Of a stretch of DNA of 64,000 nucleotides, positions 21,449 to 30,592 are shown in pieces. How positions within the stretch are numbered: the stretch's first letter is position 1; every line of letters starts with the position of its first letter. The DNA is taken from positions 1,426,001 through 1,490,000 of the forward strand of contig NZ_CP014136.1 of assembly GCF_002291425.1 (NCBI RefSeq), read 5' to 3'. The translations under genes and the position numbers were made by a program. This DNA is from Gibbsiella quercinecans (GTDB lineage: Bacteria; Pseudomonadota; Gammaproteobacteria; Enterobacterales; Enterobacteriaceae). The notes beneath the pieces are model-generated. The model was not told the DNA's origin, ran no database searches, and saw only the letters and a list, made by a program, of their open reading frames with translations.

Positions 21449-22030
21449 ATGAATTTTCTTGCGCATCTCCATTTGGCCCAGTTGGCGGAAAGCTCCCTGT
21501 TGGGCAATCTGCTGGCCGACTTTGTCCGCGGCAACCCGGCAGGCGACTATCCCGCCGCCGTAGTCAGCGGCATTATGCTGCACCGCCGCATCGACGTGCT
21601 GACCGATTCGTTGCCGCAGGTTAAAGCCTGCCGTCGCTATTTCAGCCCTGAACACCGCCGCGTCGCGCCGATCACGCTGGATGTGGTGTGGGATCACTTC
21701 CTGGCACGCCATTGGCAGCAGATCGAACCGGCAATCAGCCTGGTCCACTTTAGCCAGGCGGCGCGCCGCCAGATCGTCCCGCACCTGCCGCACACGCCGG
21801 CGCGCTTCCAAAACCTGAACAATTACCTGTGGCAAGAGCGCTGGCTGGAACGCTATGCCGAGCTGCCCTTTATCGCCAACGTGCTGGCGGGCATGGCCAA
21901 ACGCCGCCCGCGCCTGGCGGCGCTGGCAAGCTCCTATCACGATGTGGAGCGCCACTATCATCAGCTTGAAACACATTTCTGGCAGTTTTACCCACAGATG
22001 ATGCAGATGGCGAAAGAAAAAACGCTGTAA
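21449..22030 (+). CDS. acpH: Acyl carrier protein phosphodiesterase
   Basis: 193 residues, exactly the E. coli AcpH length. The enzyme removes the phosphopantetheine arm from holo-ACP. The start [10 protein letters not shown] is preferred to an ATG nine codons upstream because it matches the family. Conserved His/Asp blocks [24 protein letters not shown] and [13 protein letters not shown] belong to its HD-like metallophosphodiesterase fold. Confidence 0.95.
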   Translation: MNFLAHLHLAQLAESSLLGNLLADFVRGNPAGDYPAAVVSGIMLHRRIDVLTDSLPQVKACRRYFSPEHRRVAPITLDVVWDHFLARHWQQIEPAISLVHFSQAARRQIVPHLPHTPARFQNLNNYLWQERWLERYAELPFIANVLAGMAKRRPRLAALASSYHDVERHYHQLETHFWQFYPQMMQMAKEKTL

Positions 22031-22133
22031 TTGAGGGGTTTAACCGGCTTTACAGCAGATGGGTATCGCCTGGCTTGCCCTTTGCCATAAAAAGGTTATT
22101 TTTAATCTTCGAAAAGTTTTACTGATTGCTTCG

Positions 22134-22200
22134 ATAGGTGAAAGCTATCTCATCGATTGGTCTTTTTACCCTTTATTCACCAACACATGGCCCCTATACT
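22134..22200 (+). promoter_or_regulatory. OxyR-type site overlapping the peroxiredoxin promoter
   Basis: The first half (22134-22148) reads ATAG-gtgaaag-CTAT and matches the OxyR half-site pattern ATAGnTnnnAnCTAT at every defined position. Seven bases later a degenerate second half starts (ATTG at 22156-22159). Directly downstream are TTTATT (22172-22177) and, 17 bp further, TATACT (22195-22200), a plausible promoter. OxyR is known to activate from just upstream of the -35 box. The assignment is an inference from the pattern. Confidence 0.7.
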
Positions 22201-22250
22201 TGCGGCCGTCTTTTACATCAACCACTTACCAACTATTACAGGAGTAATTC

Positions 22251-22853
22251 ATGGTCCTGGTAACTCGTCAAGCCCCTGACTTCACTGCAGCAGCCGTACT
22301 GGGCAACGGCGAAATCGTTGAAAATTTCAACCTGAAAAAACACCTGAACGGCAAACCTGCCGTCCTGTTTTTCTGGCCAATGGATTTCACCTTTGTATGC
22401 CCTTCAGAACTGATCGCGTTTGATCACCGTTATGAAGAATTCCAGAAACGTGGCGTTGAAGTGGTCGGCGTTTCTTTCGACTCTGAATTCGTCCACAACG
22501 CATGGCGTAACACCCCTGTCGATAAAGGCGGCATCGGTGAAGTGAAATACGCAATGGTTGCCGACGTTAAGCGTGAAATTCAAAAAGCCTACGGCATTGA
22601 ACACCCGGAAGCCGGCGTTGCCCTGCGCGGTTCTTTCCTGATCGATGCCAACGGCGTTGTGCGCCACCAGGTGGTGAACGATCTGCCGCTGGGCCGCAAC
22701 ATTGATGAAATGCTGCGTATGGTCGACGCGCTGCAGTTCCACGAAGAACACGGCGAAGTCTGCCCTGCACAGTGGGAAAAAGGCAAAGAAGGGATGGGCG
22801 CCTCTCCGGATGGCGTTGCTAAATACCTGTCTGAAAACGCCGCTAAGCTGTAA
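22251..22853 (+). CDS. Typical 2-Cys peroxiredoxin (AhpC/TSA family)
   Basis: 200 residues. The peroxidatic Cys lies in DFTFVCPSE (about residue 50) and the resolving Cys in GEVCPAQW (about 170), so it is a typical 2-Cys enzyme reducing hydrogen peroxide and organic peroxides. It is of the thioredoxin-peroxidase (tsaA/Prx) type, not the ahpCF pair; no ahpF neighbour is present. A strong Shine-Dalgarno (caggag) precedes the ATG. The OxyR-like promoter upstream and the terminator downstream make it a single-gene oxidative-stress unit. Confidence 0.95.
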   Translation: MVLVTRQAPDFTAAAVLGNGEIVENFNLKKHLNGKPAVLFFWPMDFTFVCPSELIAFDHRYEEFQKRGVEVVGVSFDSEFVHNAWRNTPVDKGGIGEVKYAMVADVKREIQKAYGIEHPEAGVALRGSFLIDANGVVRHQVVNDLPLGRNIDEMLRMVDALQFHEEHGEVCPAQWEKGKEGMGASPDGVAKYLSENAAKL

Positions 22854-22874
22854 TTCCCTGCGAATGTCAGCCGG

Positions 22875-22905
22875 CCGGCCAGCGGAACTCCGCTGGCCGG
22901 ATTTT
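22875..22905 (+). terminator. Terminator of the peroxiredoxin gene
   Basis: A perfect 11-bp GC-rich stem (22875-22885 with 22890-22900) with an AACT loop is followed by ATTTTGATTT, 22 bp after the stop codon. Confidence 0.88.
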
Positions 22906-23049
22906 GATTTACCTCCTTGTTTTATCTTTATTTTTTCCTCAACATTTTGCGTGAGTCCCATTCTGTGGTAACTATTATCACGCTGGTAAATTATTTATGG
23001 CATATGAAAAACAACCAACACAATAAAAACTGACAGGGCAGGTAAGACT

Positions 23050-24813
23050 ATGTTTTTACAAAAATGGGGCAAGCCGCTCACCATGGCGGCCATGCTGGTG
23101 AGCAGCAGCCTGTACGCCGCCTCGAACCCGGCGGTCGAAGCACGCAACGGTATGGTGGTGACATCGCAACATCTGGCTTCGCAGGTTGGCGTCGATATTC
23201 TCAAAATGGGCGGTAACGCCATCGATGCTGCCGTCGCTGTCGGCTACGCGCAGGCGGTGGTCAACCCGTGCTGCGGTAACATCGGCGGTGGCGGCTTTAT
23301 GACCGTACACCTGGCGGACGGCACCGATACCTTTATCAACTTCCGTGAAACCGCGCCGGCCGGCGCCAGCGCCAATATGTATCTGGACGCCGACGGCAAG
23401 GTGAAAAAAGGCGCCAGCCTGTACGGCTACCTGGCGGCCGGCGTGCCGGGCACGGTGCTGGGGATGGAAACCGCGCGGCAAAAATACGGCAAACTGAGCC
23501 GCGAACAGGTCATGGCGCCGGCGATCAAACTGGCTCGCGAAGGGTTTATCCTGACGCGCGCCGATACTGACATTCTTGATACCACCGTCGCCCGCTTTAA
23601 GCAGGATCCCGAGGCGGCGCGGATTTTCCTGCGTAAAGATGGTTCGGCGCTGCAGCCGGGCGATCGCCTGGTGCAAACCGATCTTGCGCATACGCTGGAA
23701 GCGATCGCCAAAGCAGGCCCGGATGCGTTTTATCACGGCAAAATCCCGCAGGCAGTGGAAGCCGCGGCGAAAAAGGGCGGCGGCGTTCTGACGGCGGCCG
23801 ACTTCGCCAACTATAAAGTCACCGAAACGGCGCCGATCACCTGTAGCTACCGCGGCTATAAGTTTGTTTCCTCGCCACCGCCAAGCTCCGGCGGCGTTGC
23901 GCTGTGTGAAACGCTCAACGTTCTTGAAGGCTACAACCTGCAAAGCATGGGCTTTAACTCGGCGGCGGCGATACACACCATGGCCGAAGCCATGCGCCAC
24001 GCCTATATGGACCGTAATACCTATCTGGGCGATCCGGCGTTTATCAACAACCCGATCGATCGGCTGTTGAGTAAAAGTTACGCCGAACAGATCCGGGCGA
24101 AAATCGTCCCGGGCAAGGCAACGCCTTCCGAAAACGTGCAGCCGGGAATGGAACCGCATGAAAAACCGGAAACCACCCACTACTCGATCGTCGATCATGA
24201 AGGCAACGCGGTTTCCACCACCTATACCGTCAACGGCCGCTTCGGCGCCGTGGTGATCGCCCCGGGCACGGGCTTCTTCCTCAATGATGAGATGGACGAC
24301 TTCACCGTGAAGGTGGGCGAGAAAAACCTGTACGGACTGGTGCAAGGCACGGCAAATGCCATTGCCCCCGGTAAGCGCCCACTATCATCAATGAGCCCGA
24401 CGCTGGTGACTAAGGATAATAAAATCTTTATGGTGCTCGGCTCACCGGGCGGTTCGCGCATTATCACCATCACCCTGCAAACCGCGCTGAACGTGATCGA
24501 TCACGGTATGGCGCCGCAGGAGGCGGTAGACGCGCCGCGTATCCACCAGCAGTGGTTGCCGGATGAGGTGTATTACGAGCAGCGGGGCGTTTCCGCTGAT
24601 TCGCTGAAAATCCTCAACGACATGGGCTACAAGATGGTGGAACAAACCCCGTGGGGCGCCGCGGAGCTGATTTTGGTCGGCCTGCCTGGCGCTGCGGGCG
24701 TAACGCCGGCCAACTCGGGCAACGATTCGGCGGTGTCCGGCAAGGTGCGTGAAGGCTATCTGTACGGCGCCAACGACGTCCGCCGCCCAGCCGGTTCTGC
24801 CATCGGGTATTAA
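23050..24813 (+). CDS. ggt: Gamma-glutamyltransferase precursor
   Basis: 587 residues, similar to E. coli Ggt (580). A Sec signal peptide (about 1-24, ending SLYAAS) sends it to the periplasm. The proenzyme cleaves itself before Thr375 in ETTHYSIVD, giving large and small subunits; that Thr becomes the nucleophile. It transfers or hydrolyses the gamma-glutamyl group of glutathione. The family blocks GGNAIDAAVA, CCGNIGGGGF, FRETAP and LSSMSPT, LGSPGGS are present. It stands alone, followed at once by a tandem repeat array. Confidence 0.97.
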   Translation: MFLQKWGKPLTMAAMLVSSSLYAASNPAVEARNGMVVTSQHLASQVGVDILKMGGNAIDAAVAVGYAQAVVNPCCGNIGGGGFMTVHLADGTDTFINFRETAPAGASANMYLDADGKVKKGASLYGYLAAGVPGTVLGMETARQKYGKLSREQVMAPAIKLAREGFILTRADTDILDTTVARFKQDPEAARIFLRKDGSALQPGDRLVQTDLAHTLEAIAKAGPDAFYHGKIPQAVEAAAKKGGGVLTAADFANYKVTETAPITCSYRGYKFVSSPPPSSGGVALCETLNVLEGYNLQSMGFNSAAAIHTMAEAMRHAYMDRNTYLGDPAFINNPIDRLLSKSYAEQIRAKIVPGKATPSENVQPGMEPHEKPETTHYSIVDHEGNAVSTTYTVNGRFGAVVIAPGTGFFLNDEMDDFTVKVGEKNLYGLVQGTANAIAPGKRPLSSMSPTLVTKDNKIFMVLGSPGGSRIITITLQTALNVIDHGMAPQEAVDAPRIHQQWLPDEVYYEQRGVSADSLKILNDMGYKMVEQTPWGAAELILVGLPGAAGVTPANSGNDSAVSGKVREGYLYGANDVRRPAGSAIGY

Positions 24814-24819
24814 GCCCTC

Positions 24820-25125
24820 GCCCTCACCCCAACCCTCTCCCACAGGGAGAGGGAGTAGAGCCTGCCCGCTGTACCCGTTGGGCAGGCTTCTTACGCTTCA
24901 ACCGCCCTCACCCTGACCCTCACCCACAGGGAGAGGGAACAGAGCCTGCCCGCTATACCTGTTGCGCAGGTTTATTTACGCTTCAACCGCCCTCACCCTA
25001 ACCCTCTCCCACAGGGAGAGGGAGCAGAGCCTGCCCGGTATGTCCGTTGGGCAGGCTTATTTACGCTTCAACCGCCCTCACCCTAACCCTCTCCCACAGG
25101 GAGAGGGGACAGAACCTGCCCAGAA
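24820..25125. repeat. Tandem array of 84-85-bp double-hairpin (REP/BIME-like) units
   Basis: Units begin at about 24820, 24904, 24989 and 25074; three are complete and the fourth is cut short near 25125. Each has hairpin A (CCCTCTCCC-aca-GGGAGAGGG) and hairpin B (AGCCTGCCC, about ten bases, GGGCAGGCT followed by TTATTT). The linker TTACGCTTCAACC separates units. The array fills the gap between the convergent ggt and malZ. Hairpin B looks like a terminator for ggt. The core is of the REP type common in enterobacterial and pseudomonad genomes. Confidence 0.85.
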
Positions 25126-25168
25126 GGCCAGTTGATCAGCCAACACCGAATTTCGCGCCAGACGATAT

Positions 25169-27049
25169 TTAGTCACCCTGCTCATCAACAACGCCGGGCT
25201 GCTCCCTCTCCCTGCGGGAGAGGGTTGGGGTGAGGGCGCGCCACACCGCCACTGACTCCTCCGTCAACTGCAGCCTCACGCCCCCTTCCTCTGCCATTAG
25301 CAGACTTTCGCCCTCTTCCTGCTGCCACGCACCTGGCATCAGCAACGGGCTGTACGGCAAAACCACCTCGCCGCCGCCATTGCGCTGCAACGCCACCAAA
25401 ACGCGTTCCTGATGGTAAGCACGTACAAACACCAGCGTTTCACCGGCGGCGTACAGCACCTGGCAGCCGCCGCGGCGCAGGGCCATGCTGCGTTTGCGCA
25501 GTGCCGCCAACCGTTGCACCTGTGCCAGCAAAACCGGGTTCCAACGGCTTTCATCCCACGGGAACGGCTTGCGGCAGAAAGGATCGTTCGCGCCATCCAG
25601 GCCAATTTCGTCGCCGTAATACAAACAAGGCGCCCCTATCCAACAAAACAGCCATGCCAACGCCATCTGCATGCGCGGCATATTGTGGTCAAGCAGCGTA
25701 ATAAAACGGGCGGTGTCGTGGCTATCCAACTGATTAAACAAAATAAGCTGGCGCCCATGCGGCAAGCCGGCACGGTATTCATCCATCCAATTGGCGCAGG
25801 CGGCGGCATCGATCTGCACCGGATGGTGCGCCACGTCCAAACCCGCCAAAAAGGCGCGTACCGGCAGAGCAAACCCCATGTAGTTCATCGCCGCATCTTC
25901 CACCCCGGCATGCAGCCAACGGCGAGCATCGCCGAAGTGTTCGCCCAGCACATAGGCCTGCGGGTTTTCCTGTTTGATCGCCTGATAAATCCCGGCCAGA
26001 TGGCGCAAGTTACCGGCCGCGCCGCCATTTTCGCCCAGCATATGCACCACATCCAACCGCCAGCCGTCGATACTGTACGGCGGCCGCAGCCAGTGGCGCA
26101 CCACGCTGTCTTCCCCCAGATAAATCGCGTGGGCCACCTGCGGCGCGGCAAAGTTCAGCTTCGGCAGGCTGGTGTGCCCTTTCCAACTGAGCGCCTGCCC
26201 GTCCGGGTAGAAATTAAACCAGCCCCGGTACGGGGAAGCCGGGTTATGGCAAGCGCCATCGCCATGGTTTTGGTAGCGATCAAACCACGGGTGCGAATCG
26301 CCGGTGTGGTTAAAAACCCCATCCAGCACCAGTTTCATACCCACCTTGCGAGTACTCACTCGCAAACGCAGCAGCGCATCGTTGCCGCCAAAGTACGGAT
26401 CCACCTGGTAATAGTCTTCGGTATCATATTTGTGCACGCTGGGGGCGGTGAAGATCGGATTAAGGTATAGCGCCGTCACCCCCAGACGCTGCAGGTAGGG
26501 AAGCTTTTGGCGTATGCCGTCCAAATCGCCGCCATAAAAGGTGGAGGCGGCATGGTTATCTTCCAGTGAATGTTGCCAATCGCGGCGAATCACATCGCTT
26601 GCCGCCGCATGATGGTAGTAACTGCCGTCCTGGATGCCGTGGCTGCCGCCGCTGCTGGCAAAACGATCGGGAAATATCTGGTAGAACACCTGATCGGCCA
26701 CCCACGCCGGGCTGCTGTCCGGTACATCCAGCGCAAACTGCGCCAGTTGCCCCGGCGGCATGGTTGCCCACCCCAATGGGCCAAACCAACGTTGGCTATG
26801 CGCCCACACCAGCTTAAAACAATAGCGGCGCGTCGCTTCCCCTTCGTTTAAGGCCAGGCGGGCCTGGTAACGCCACAGCCCCTCGCTGGCCCGCGCTTTC
26901 ATCGGCAGCAACCATTCCTCATTATCCGGTTCCGCGCGCAAAAACACCTGTTCAGGCAGTTCATCCCCCTGCAGCCAGAGCGTAATGTACAGATACGGCC
27001 CTTTCTGCGCCACGAATGGCGGGGCCGCAAGATGCCAGGCATTGAGCAT
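25169..27049 (-). CDS. malZ: Maltodextrin glucosidase MalZ with repeat-derived C-terminal extension
   Basis: 626 residues against about 604 in E. coli. An N-terminal carbohydrate-binding domain (about 1-115) is followed by a GH13 barrel with YLNPIF, DGVFNHTGD, the nucleophile region GWRLDVVHM and LDSHDTARF. It removes glucose from short maltodextrins in the cytoplasm. The start MLNAWHL at 27049 has aggaga upstream; a longer frame of 29 codons has no family match. The native end is probably near SVAVWRA; the last roughly 20 residues are encoded by an inverted REP-like unit and intergenic DNA. Confidence 0.94.
   Translation of the reverse strand: MLNAWHLAAPPFVAQKGPYLYITLWLQGDELPEQVFLRAEPDNEEWLLPMKARASEGLWRYQARLALNEGEATRRYCFKLVWAHSQRWFGPLGWATMPPGQLAQFALDVPDSSPAWVADQVFYQIFPDRFASSGGSHGIQDGSYYHHAAASDVIRRDWQHSLEDNHAASTFYGGDLDGIRQKLPYLQRLGVTALYLNPIFTAPSVHKYDTEDYYQVDPYFGGNDALLRLRVSTRKVGMKLVLDGVFNHTGDSHPWFDRYQNHGDGACHNPASPYRGWFNFYPDGQALSWKGHTSLPKLNFAAPQVAHAIYLGEDSVVRHWLRPPYSIDGWRLDVVHMLGENGGAAGNLRHLAGIYQAIKQENPQAYVLGEHFGDARRWLHAGVEDAAMNYMGFALPVRAFLAGLDVAHHPVQIDAAACANWMDEYRAGLPHGRQLILFNQLDSHDTARFITLLDHNMPRMQMALAWLFCWIGAPCLYYGDEIGLDGANDPFCRKPFPWDESRWNPVLLAQVQRLAALRKRSMALRRGGCQVLYAAGETLVFVRAYHQERVLVALQRNGGGEVVLPYSPLLMPGAWQQEEGESLLMAEEGGVRLQLTEESVAVWRALTPTLSRREREQPGVVDEQGD
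25203..25238 (-). repeat. Inverted copy of the repeat core inside the malZ 3' end
   Basis: The segment is the reverse complement of hairpin A plus its flank, with the loop TGC instead of ACA. It lies opposite in orientation to the array at 24820-25125, from which it is separated by about 80 bp. It is read in frame as the C-terminal residues ALTPTLSRRERE of malZ. Confidence 0.85.
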
Positions 27050-27140
27050 GAAGTTTCTCCTGTGATACGAAACAAAACGGGCGAATGATTTACAGTGCCA
27101 TAGTGGATCGCATTCCCCCTCCTCTTTTACCGGCAATCGC

Positions 27141-27170
27141 GGGGAGGAGCCAGGGGGTGGAGACAGGATG
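27141..27170. promoter_or_regulatory. Possible MalT boxes upstream of malZ
   Basis: The plus strand holds ggggaggagc (27141-27150), gggggtggag (27153-27162) and ggatg (27166-27170), spaced like direct repeats and resembling the MalT box core GGGGAKGAGG. They lie about 90-120 bp upstream of the malZ start. E. coli malZ belongs to the MalT regulon, which makes this reading likely but untested. Confidence 0.45.
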
Positions 27171-27212
27171 CGCTTTGCGGGTTACAAGCAGGCGGTGGTA
27201 AAACAGGCGGGC

Positions 27213-27242
27213 ATTAAAACTGCGCCGGCACAGGGCCGGCGC
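27213..27242 (-). terminator. Terminator of proY
   Basis: An 8-bp GC stem (27222-27229 with 27235-27242) is followed, in the minus-strand direction, by AGTTTTAATG. It lies nine bases after the proY stop. Confidence 0.75.
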
Positions 27243-27250
27243 TTACGCAA

Positions 27251-28657
27251 TTACTCTTGCTGGGCGGCCGGTACGGCCTGTTTTTTCTGGCGATTAATCT
27301 TGATGTAATATCCAGCCAGCAGCACCACAACCCACACCAGGCCGGCGTACAACGAAACGCGGGTGGTCGGGAAGTAGCCAATCAGGCCAATGATGAACAC
27401 CAGGAAAACAATCGCCACCGCCGAGGTCAACACACCGCCGCGCAGTGGGAATTCCAGCGCTTTAACCTGCTCGGGCTTCAGCTTGCGGCGAAACGCAATC
27501 TGCGAGCACAGGATCATGATCCACACCCACACGGTGGCGAAGGTGGCCAGCGAAGCAATCACCAAAAAGACGCTTTCCGGCATGATGTAGTTAAGATAAA
27601 CCGCCACCAACAGCGCGGCCATCATGACGACCACCGTCACCCACGGAATACCGCGTTTGGACACCCGGCTGAAGATCTGCGGCGCATGGCCTTGTTGCGC
27701 CATACCGTGCAGCATGCGGCCAACCCCGAACACATCGCTGTTAATTGCCGACAGCGAAGCGGTGATCACCACAAAGTTAAGGATGCCGGCCGCTACCGTG
27801 ATGCCCATATGCTGGAAAGTCAGCACAAACGGGCTACCATTGGTGCCCACCTGGTTCCACGGGTAAATCGACATGATGACGAACAGCGTGCCCACGTAGA
27901 ACACCAGAATACGCCACGGTACGGAGTTGATGGCTTTCGGGATCGATTTTTTCGGATCTTTGGCTTCACCGGCGGTAATACCGATAATCTCGATGCCGCC
28001 ATAGGCAAACATCACCAGTTGCAGCGACAGAATCGTCCCCATAATGCCGTTGCTGAAGAAGCCGCCGTTGGCCCACAGGTTATGGATACCGGTTGGCTGC
28101 CCGCCGTTGCCGATGCCCCAGATGATGATGCCGATACCGGCAAGGATCATGATAATGATGGTGGCCACTTTGAAGAACGAGAACCAAAACTCCAGTTCAC
28201 CAAAGACCTTCACGCTCATCAGGTTGATGCCGCCGAGAATCAGTACCACGCTCAACACCCAGATCCAATGCGGCACCTCTGGGAACCAGACGCCCATATA
28301 GATACCGAAGGCGGTCACGTCGGCAATCGCCACGATCAGGATTTCAAAACAGTAGGTCCAGCCGGTGATATAGCCCGCCATCGGCCCCAGATAATCCTGC
28401 GCATAGCGTGAGAACGAACTGGCCTGCGGGTTATTGACCGACATCTCCCCCAGTGCACGCATAATGATGAAGGCAACGATGCCGCCAATCAGATACGCCA
28501 GCAGCACGCTGGGGCCGGCCATTTTGATCGCATCCGCCGAGCCGTAAAACAGACCGGTGCCAATCGCGGAACCGAGCGCCATAAAGCGAATATGGCGGGT
28601 GCTCAGGCCGCGCTTGAGCTTATTGGCCGGTTGCTGTGTAGATGATTCCTGTTGCAT
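27251..28657 (-). CDS. proY: Amino-acid permease of the APC family, ProY
   Basis: 468 residues with about twelve membrane helices. The amino-acid permease signature region [17 protein letters not shown] near helix 1 and [14 protein letters not shown] in the mid-protein loop are present, and identity with E. coli ProY is visible along the length. ProY is a cryptic proline transporter, also linked to histidine. The start MQQESSTQQ is preferred over an upstream frame of 13 codons. It lies downstream of brnQ but behind the brnQ terminator. Confidence 0.93.
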   Translation of the reverse strand: MQQESSTQQPANKLKRGLSTRHIRFMALGSAIGTGLFYGSADAIKMAGPSVLLAYLIGGIVAFIIMRALGEMSVNNPQASSFSRYAQDYLGPMAGYITGWTYCFEILIVAIADVTAFGIYMGVWFPEVPHWIWVLSVVLILGGINLMSVKVFGELEFWFSFFKVATIIIMILAGIGIIIWGIGNGGQPTGIHNLWANGGFFSNGIMGTILSLQLVMFAYGGIEIIGITAGEAKDPKKSIPKAINSVPWRILVFYVGTLFVIMSIYPWNQVGTNGSPFVLTFQHMGITVAAGILNFVVITASLSAINSDVFGVGRMLHGMAQQGHAPQIFSRVSKRGIPWVTVVVMMAALLVAVYLNYIMPESVFLVIASLATFATVWVWIMILCSQIAFRRKLKPEQVKALEFPLRGGVLTSAVAIVFLVFIIGLIGYFPTTRVSLYAGLVWVVVLLAGYYIKINRQKKQAVPAAQQE

Positions 28658-28780
28658 ACAAAAAAACCTGTTTTCTGCGAGCCGTTCCCACCCCATGGTG
28701 TTGCCGATTCAGCCCGTTGCGCCAGGAACAGCGCCGCGGGCCGGATAAATCAATGCCTGGAGGGGCAGGCTCTAATACGC

Positions 28781-28806
28781 AAAAAAGCCACGGACATGTC
28801 CGTGGC
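28781..28806 (-). terminator. Rho-independent terminator of brnQ
   Basis: A perfect 10-bp palindromic stem (28787-28796 with 28797-28806) is followed, in the minus-strand direction, by a run of six T. It is 19 bp after the brnQ stop. Confidence 0.9.
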
Positions 28807-28824
28807 CCAAACTCAGACCGGGGG

Positions 28825-30144
28825 TTACTGATGCACTGTCACTTCAGCCCGTGAGCAGACACGGTCATAAATCGCGACCATAACCAGCATCAATAACGAA
28901 GGCGGCAACCAGGCCAGCCCTTGCTCAGCCAGCGGCAAATGGGTAGACCAGGCCGGCAAGAACGGTTTGAAGTTGGACGCCTTAACGGCGTCAAGGATAC
29001 CAAATAACAGGCTGACCAGCATAACCGGCGCCACAATACGCTTGGCGCTGTTCCACCAACGCAGGGTGAAGCTCATCAGCACCAGCACAATGCATGGCGG
29101 ATAAATGGCGGTCAACACCGGAATCGAGATCTGGATCAGGTGGCTCAGCCCCAGGTTGGACACCACCATCGAGAACAGGCCCAGAATAAACACCAGCGTT
29201 TTATACGAGAACGGCAGATATTGCGCAAAGAATTCGGCGCAGGCGCAGGTCAGGCCGACCGCCGTGACCATGCAGGCGATGAAGATCAACGCCGCCAGGA
29301 AAGCACTGCCCGGGCTGCCAAAGGTATGCTGCACATAGGCATGCAGGATCACCGCGCCGTTAGTGGCTTCCGGCACCAAAGCGCCGCTGCCGGAGCCCAG
29401 TTTGAACAGGCTCAGGTAAACCAGCGTCAGGCCAACCCCGGCGATCAAACCGGCCAGGATGGTGTAACGGGTCAGCAGGCCGGCGTTTTTCACGCCACGA
29501 GAACGCGCAGCGTTAACGATAACGATGCCGAACACCAGCGCGCCCAGCGTATCCATCGTCAGATAGCCATTGATAAAGCCAGAAGAGAACGGCACGCCCT
29601 CATAGGCTTCAATCGCAGGAATCGGGGCACCCACCGGCCAAAACACCGCGGCAACGCCCAGAATACCCAGCGCAATGATTTTCAGCGGCGCCAGAAAGCG
29701 GCCCACGGTATCAAGCAGGCGCCCAGGGTACAGCGAAATGGCGATCACCAGCGCGAAGTAGATCAGGCTGTAGACCAGCAGTGGCGCGGCGCCTTCGCCG
29801 GTCAGCGGAGCAATGCCCACTTCAAAGGAAACGGTGGCGGTACGCGGCGTGGCAAACAGCGGGCCGACGGCCAGATAGCACACGGTGGCCAGCACCAGGC
29901 CGGCTTTACGGCCAATCGGCGTGCTAAGCGCATCGATCCCGCCACCCACGCGTGCCAATGCGATCACGGTGATCACCGGTAGCCCGACCGCTGTCAGCAA
30001 GAAACCGAGTGCGGCAGTCCAAACGTGTTCGCCGGATTGCAAACCCACCATCGGCGGGAAAATAATATTCCCCGCGCCGACGAATAAGGCAAAGGTCATA
30101 AAGCCCAATGCCATGATGTCTTTTGACGTTAAACGATGACTCAT
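28825..30144 (-). CDS. brnQ: Branched-chain amino acid:Na+ symporter (LIV-II)
   Basis: 439 residues, equal to E. coli BrnQ, with about twelve membrane helices. The start [26 protein letters not shown] is the family N-terminus. It imports leucine, isoleucine and valine. The upstream 450 bp has no gene but holds a paired leader structure and a Leu-codon-containing small frame. proY follows after a terminator, the same pair order as in E. coli (brnQ-proY). Confidence 0.96.
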   Translation of the reverse strand: MSHRLTSKDIMALGFMTFALFVGAGNIIFPPMVGLQSGEHVWTAALGFLLTAVGLPVITVIALARVGGGIDALSTPIGRKAGLVLATVCYLAVGPLFATPRTATVSFEVGIAPLTGEGAAPLLVYSLIYFALVIAISLYPGRLLDTVGRFLAPLKIIALGILGVAAVFWPVGAPIPAIEAYEGVPFSSGFINGYLTMDTLGALVFGIVIVNAARSRGVKNAGLLTRYTILAGLIAGVGLTLVYLSLFKLGSGSGALVPEATNGAVILHAYVQHTFGSPGSAFLAALIFIACMVTAVGLTCACAEFFAQYLPFSYKTLVFILGLFSMVVSNLGLSHLIQISIPVLTAIYPPCIVLVLMSFTLRWWNSAKRIVAPVMLVSLLFGILDAVKASNFKPFLPAWSTHLPLAEQGLAWLPPSLLMLVMVAIYDRVCSRAEVTVHQ

Positions 30145-30299
30145 AAGGTGTCGTGTTGCCTGTTAAATAAAAAATTGCCTGTTGTGTGGTGGCGAAACGC
30201 CCCACCCGGGTTGCCGGCTTGCCGCGCCATCGTCGTTGCCTGTAACAATAGAAAAAACGCACCCAGGTGGGGCTTTATTCCTTGAATAACGGTAACCAC
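30141..30299 (-). other. Possible brnQ leader frame with a long-range RNA stem
   Basis: A GTG-started frame of 52 codons runs toward brnQ and its TGA overlaps the brnQ ATG. It contains three adjacent Leu codons (CTA TTG TTA). Arms 30199-30211 and 30261-30273 pair over 13 positions with one G-U, and the Leu codons lie in the loop. This resembles an amino-acid attenuation leader, but there is no convincing ribosome site and no U run after the stem, so the frame may be chance. Confidence 0.25.
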
Positions 30300-30592
30300 T
30301 GTTGATGATGGGCTGGACTTTAGAAGTTATAAAAATAGAGGATTAGTCCGACAACGGGGACTAAGTAAAACGTTTATAGCGCAGAAAGGCAAGACGAGGA
30401 TTCTAAAGCAGAGTAATCGACCAGATAATATTTAACATCCAGTTGATCGTGCCAAACTTTATGAAATATACACTACATGATTTGTATTATTTTTGAGCGA
30501 CCACCTCACAAAATGTGAAACATAGCGCCGTTCACCGCGCAAAACACACAATTACTGCGTTGTTTATGCGCGGTTCACTCTTAGGCCGGCGG
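30300..30592. other. Intergenic region between brnQ and the methionine synthase gene
   Basis: 293 bp, more AT-rich than its surroundings. No frame with a ribosome site was recognised. It holds the brnQ upstream region on the minus strand and the end of the methionine synthase transcript. An imperfect inverted repeat (gccgttcaccgcgca against tgcgcggttcac, about 30525-30575) may be the terminator of that gene, without a clear T run. Confidence 0.4.

Noticed and set aside
23056-24345. Minus-strand open frame of 429 codons opposite ggt
   Set aside because: Antisense shadow of a well-supported gene.
24820-25125. Tandem repeat with regular 85-bp spacing that could be taken for a CRISPR array
   Set aside because: The repeated part covers the whole unit with almost no unique spacer, the units are internally palindromic in two places, and no cas genes are near. 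It is a REP/BIME-like array.
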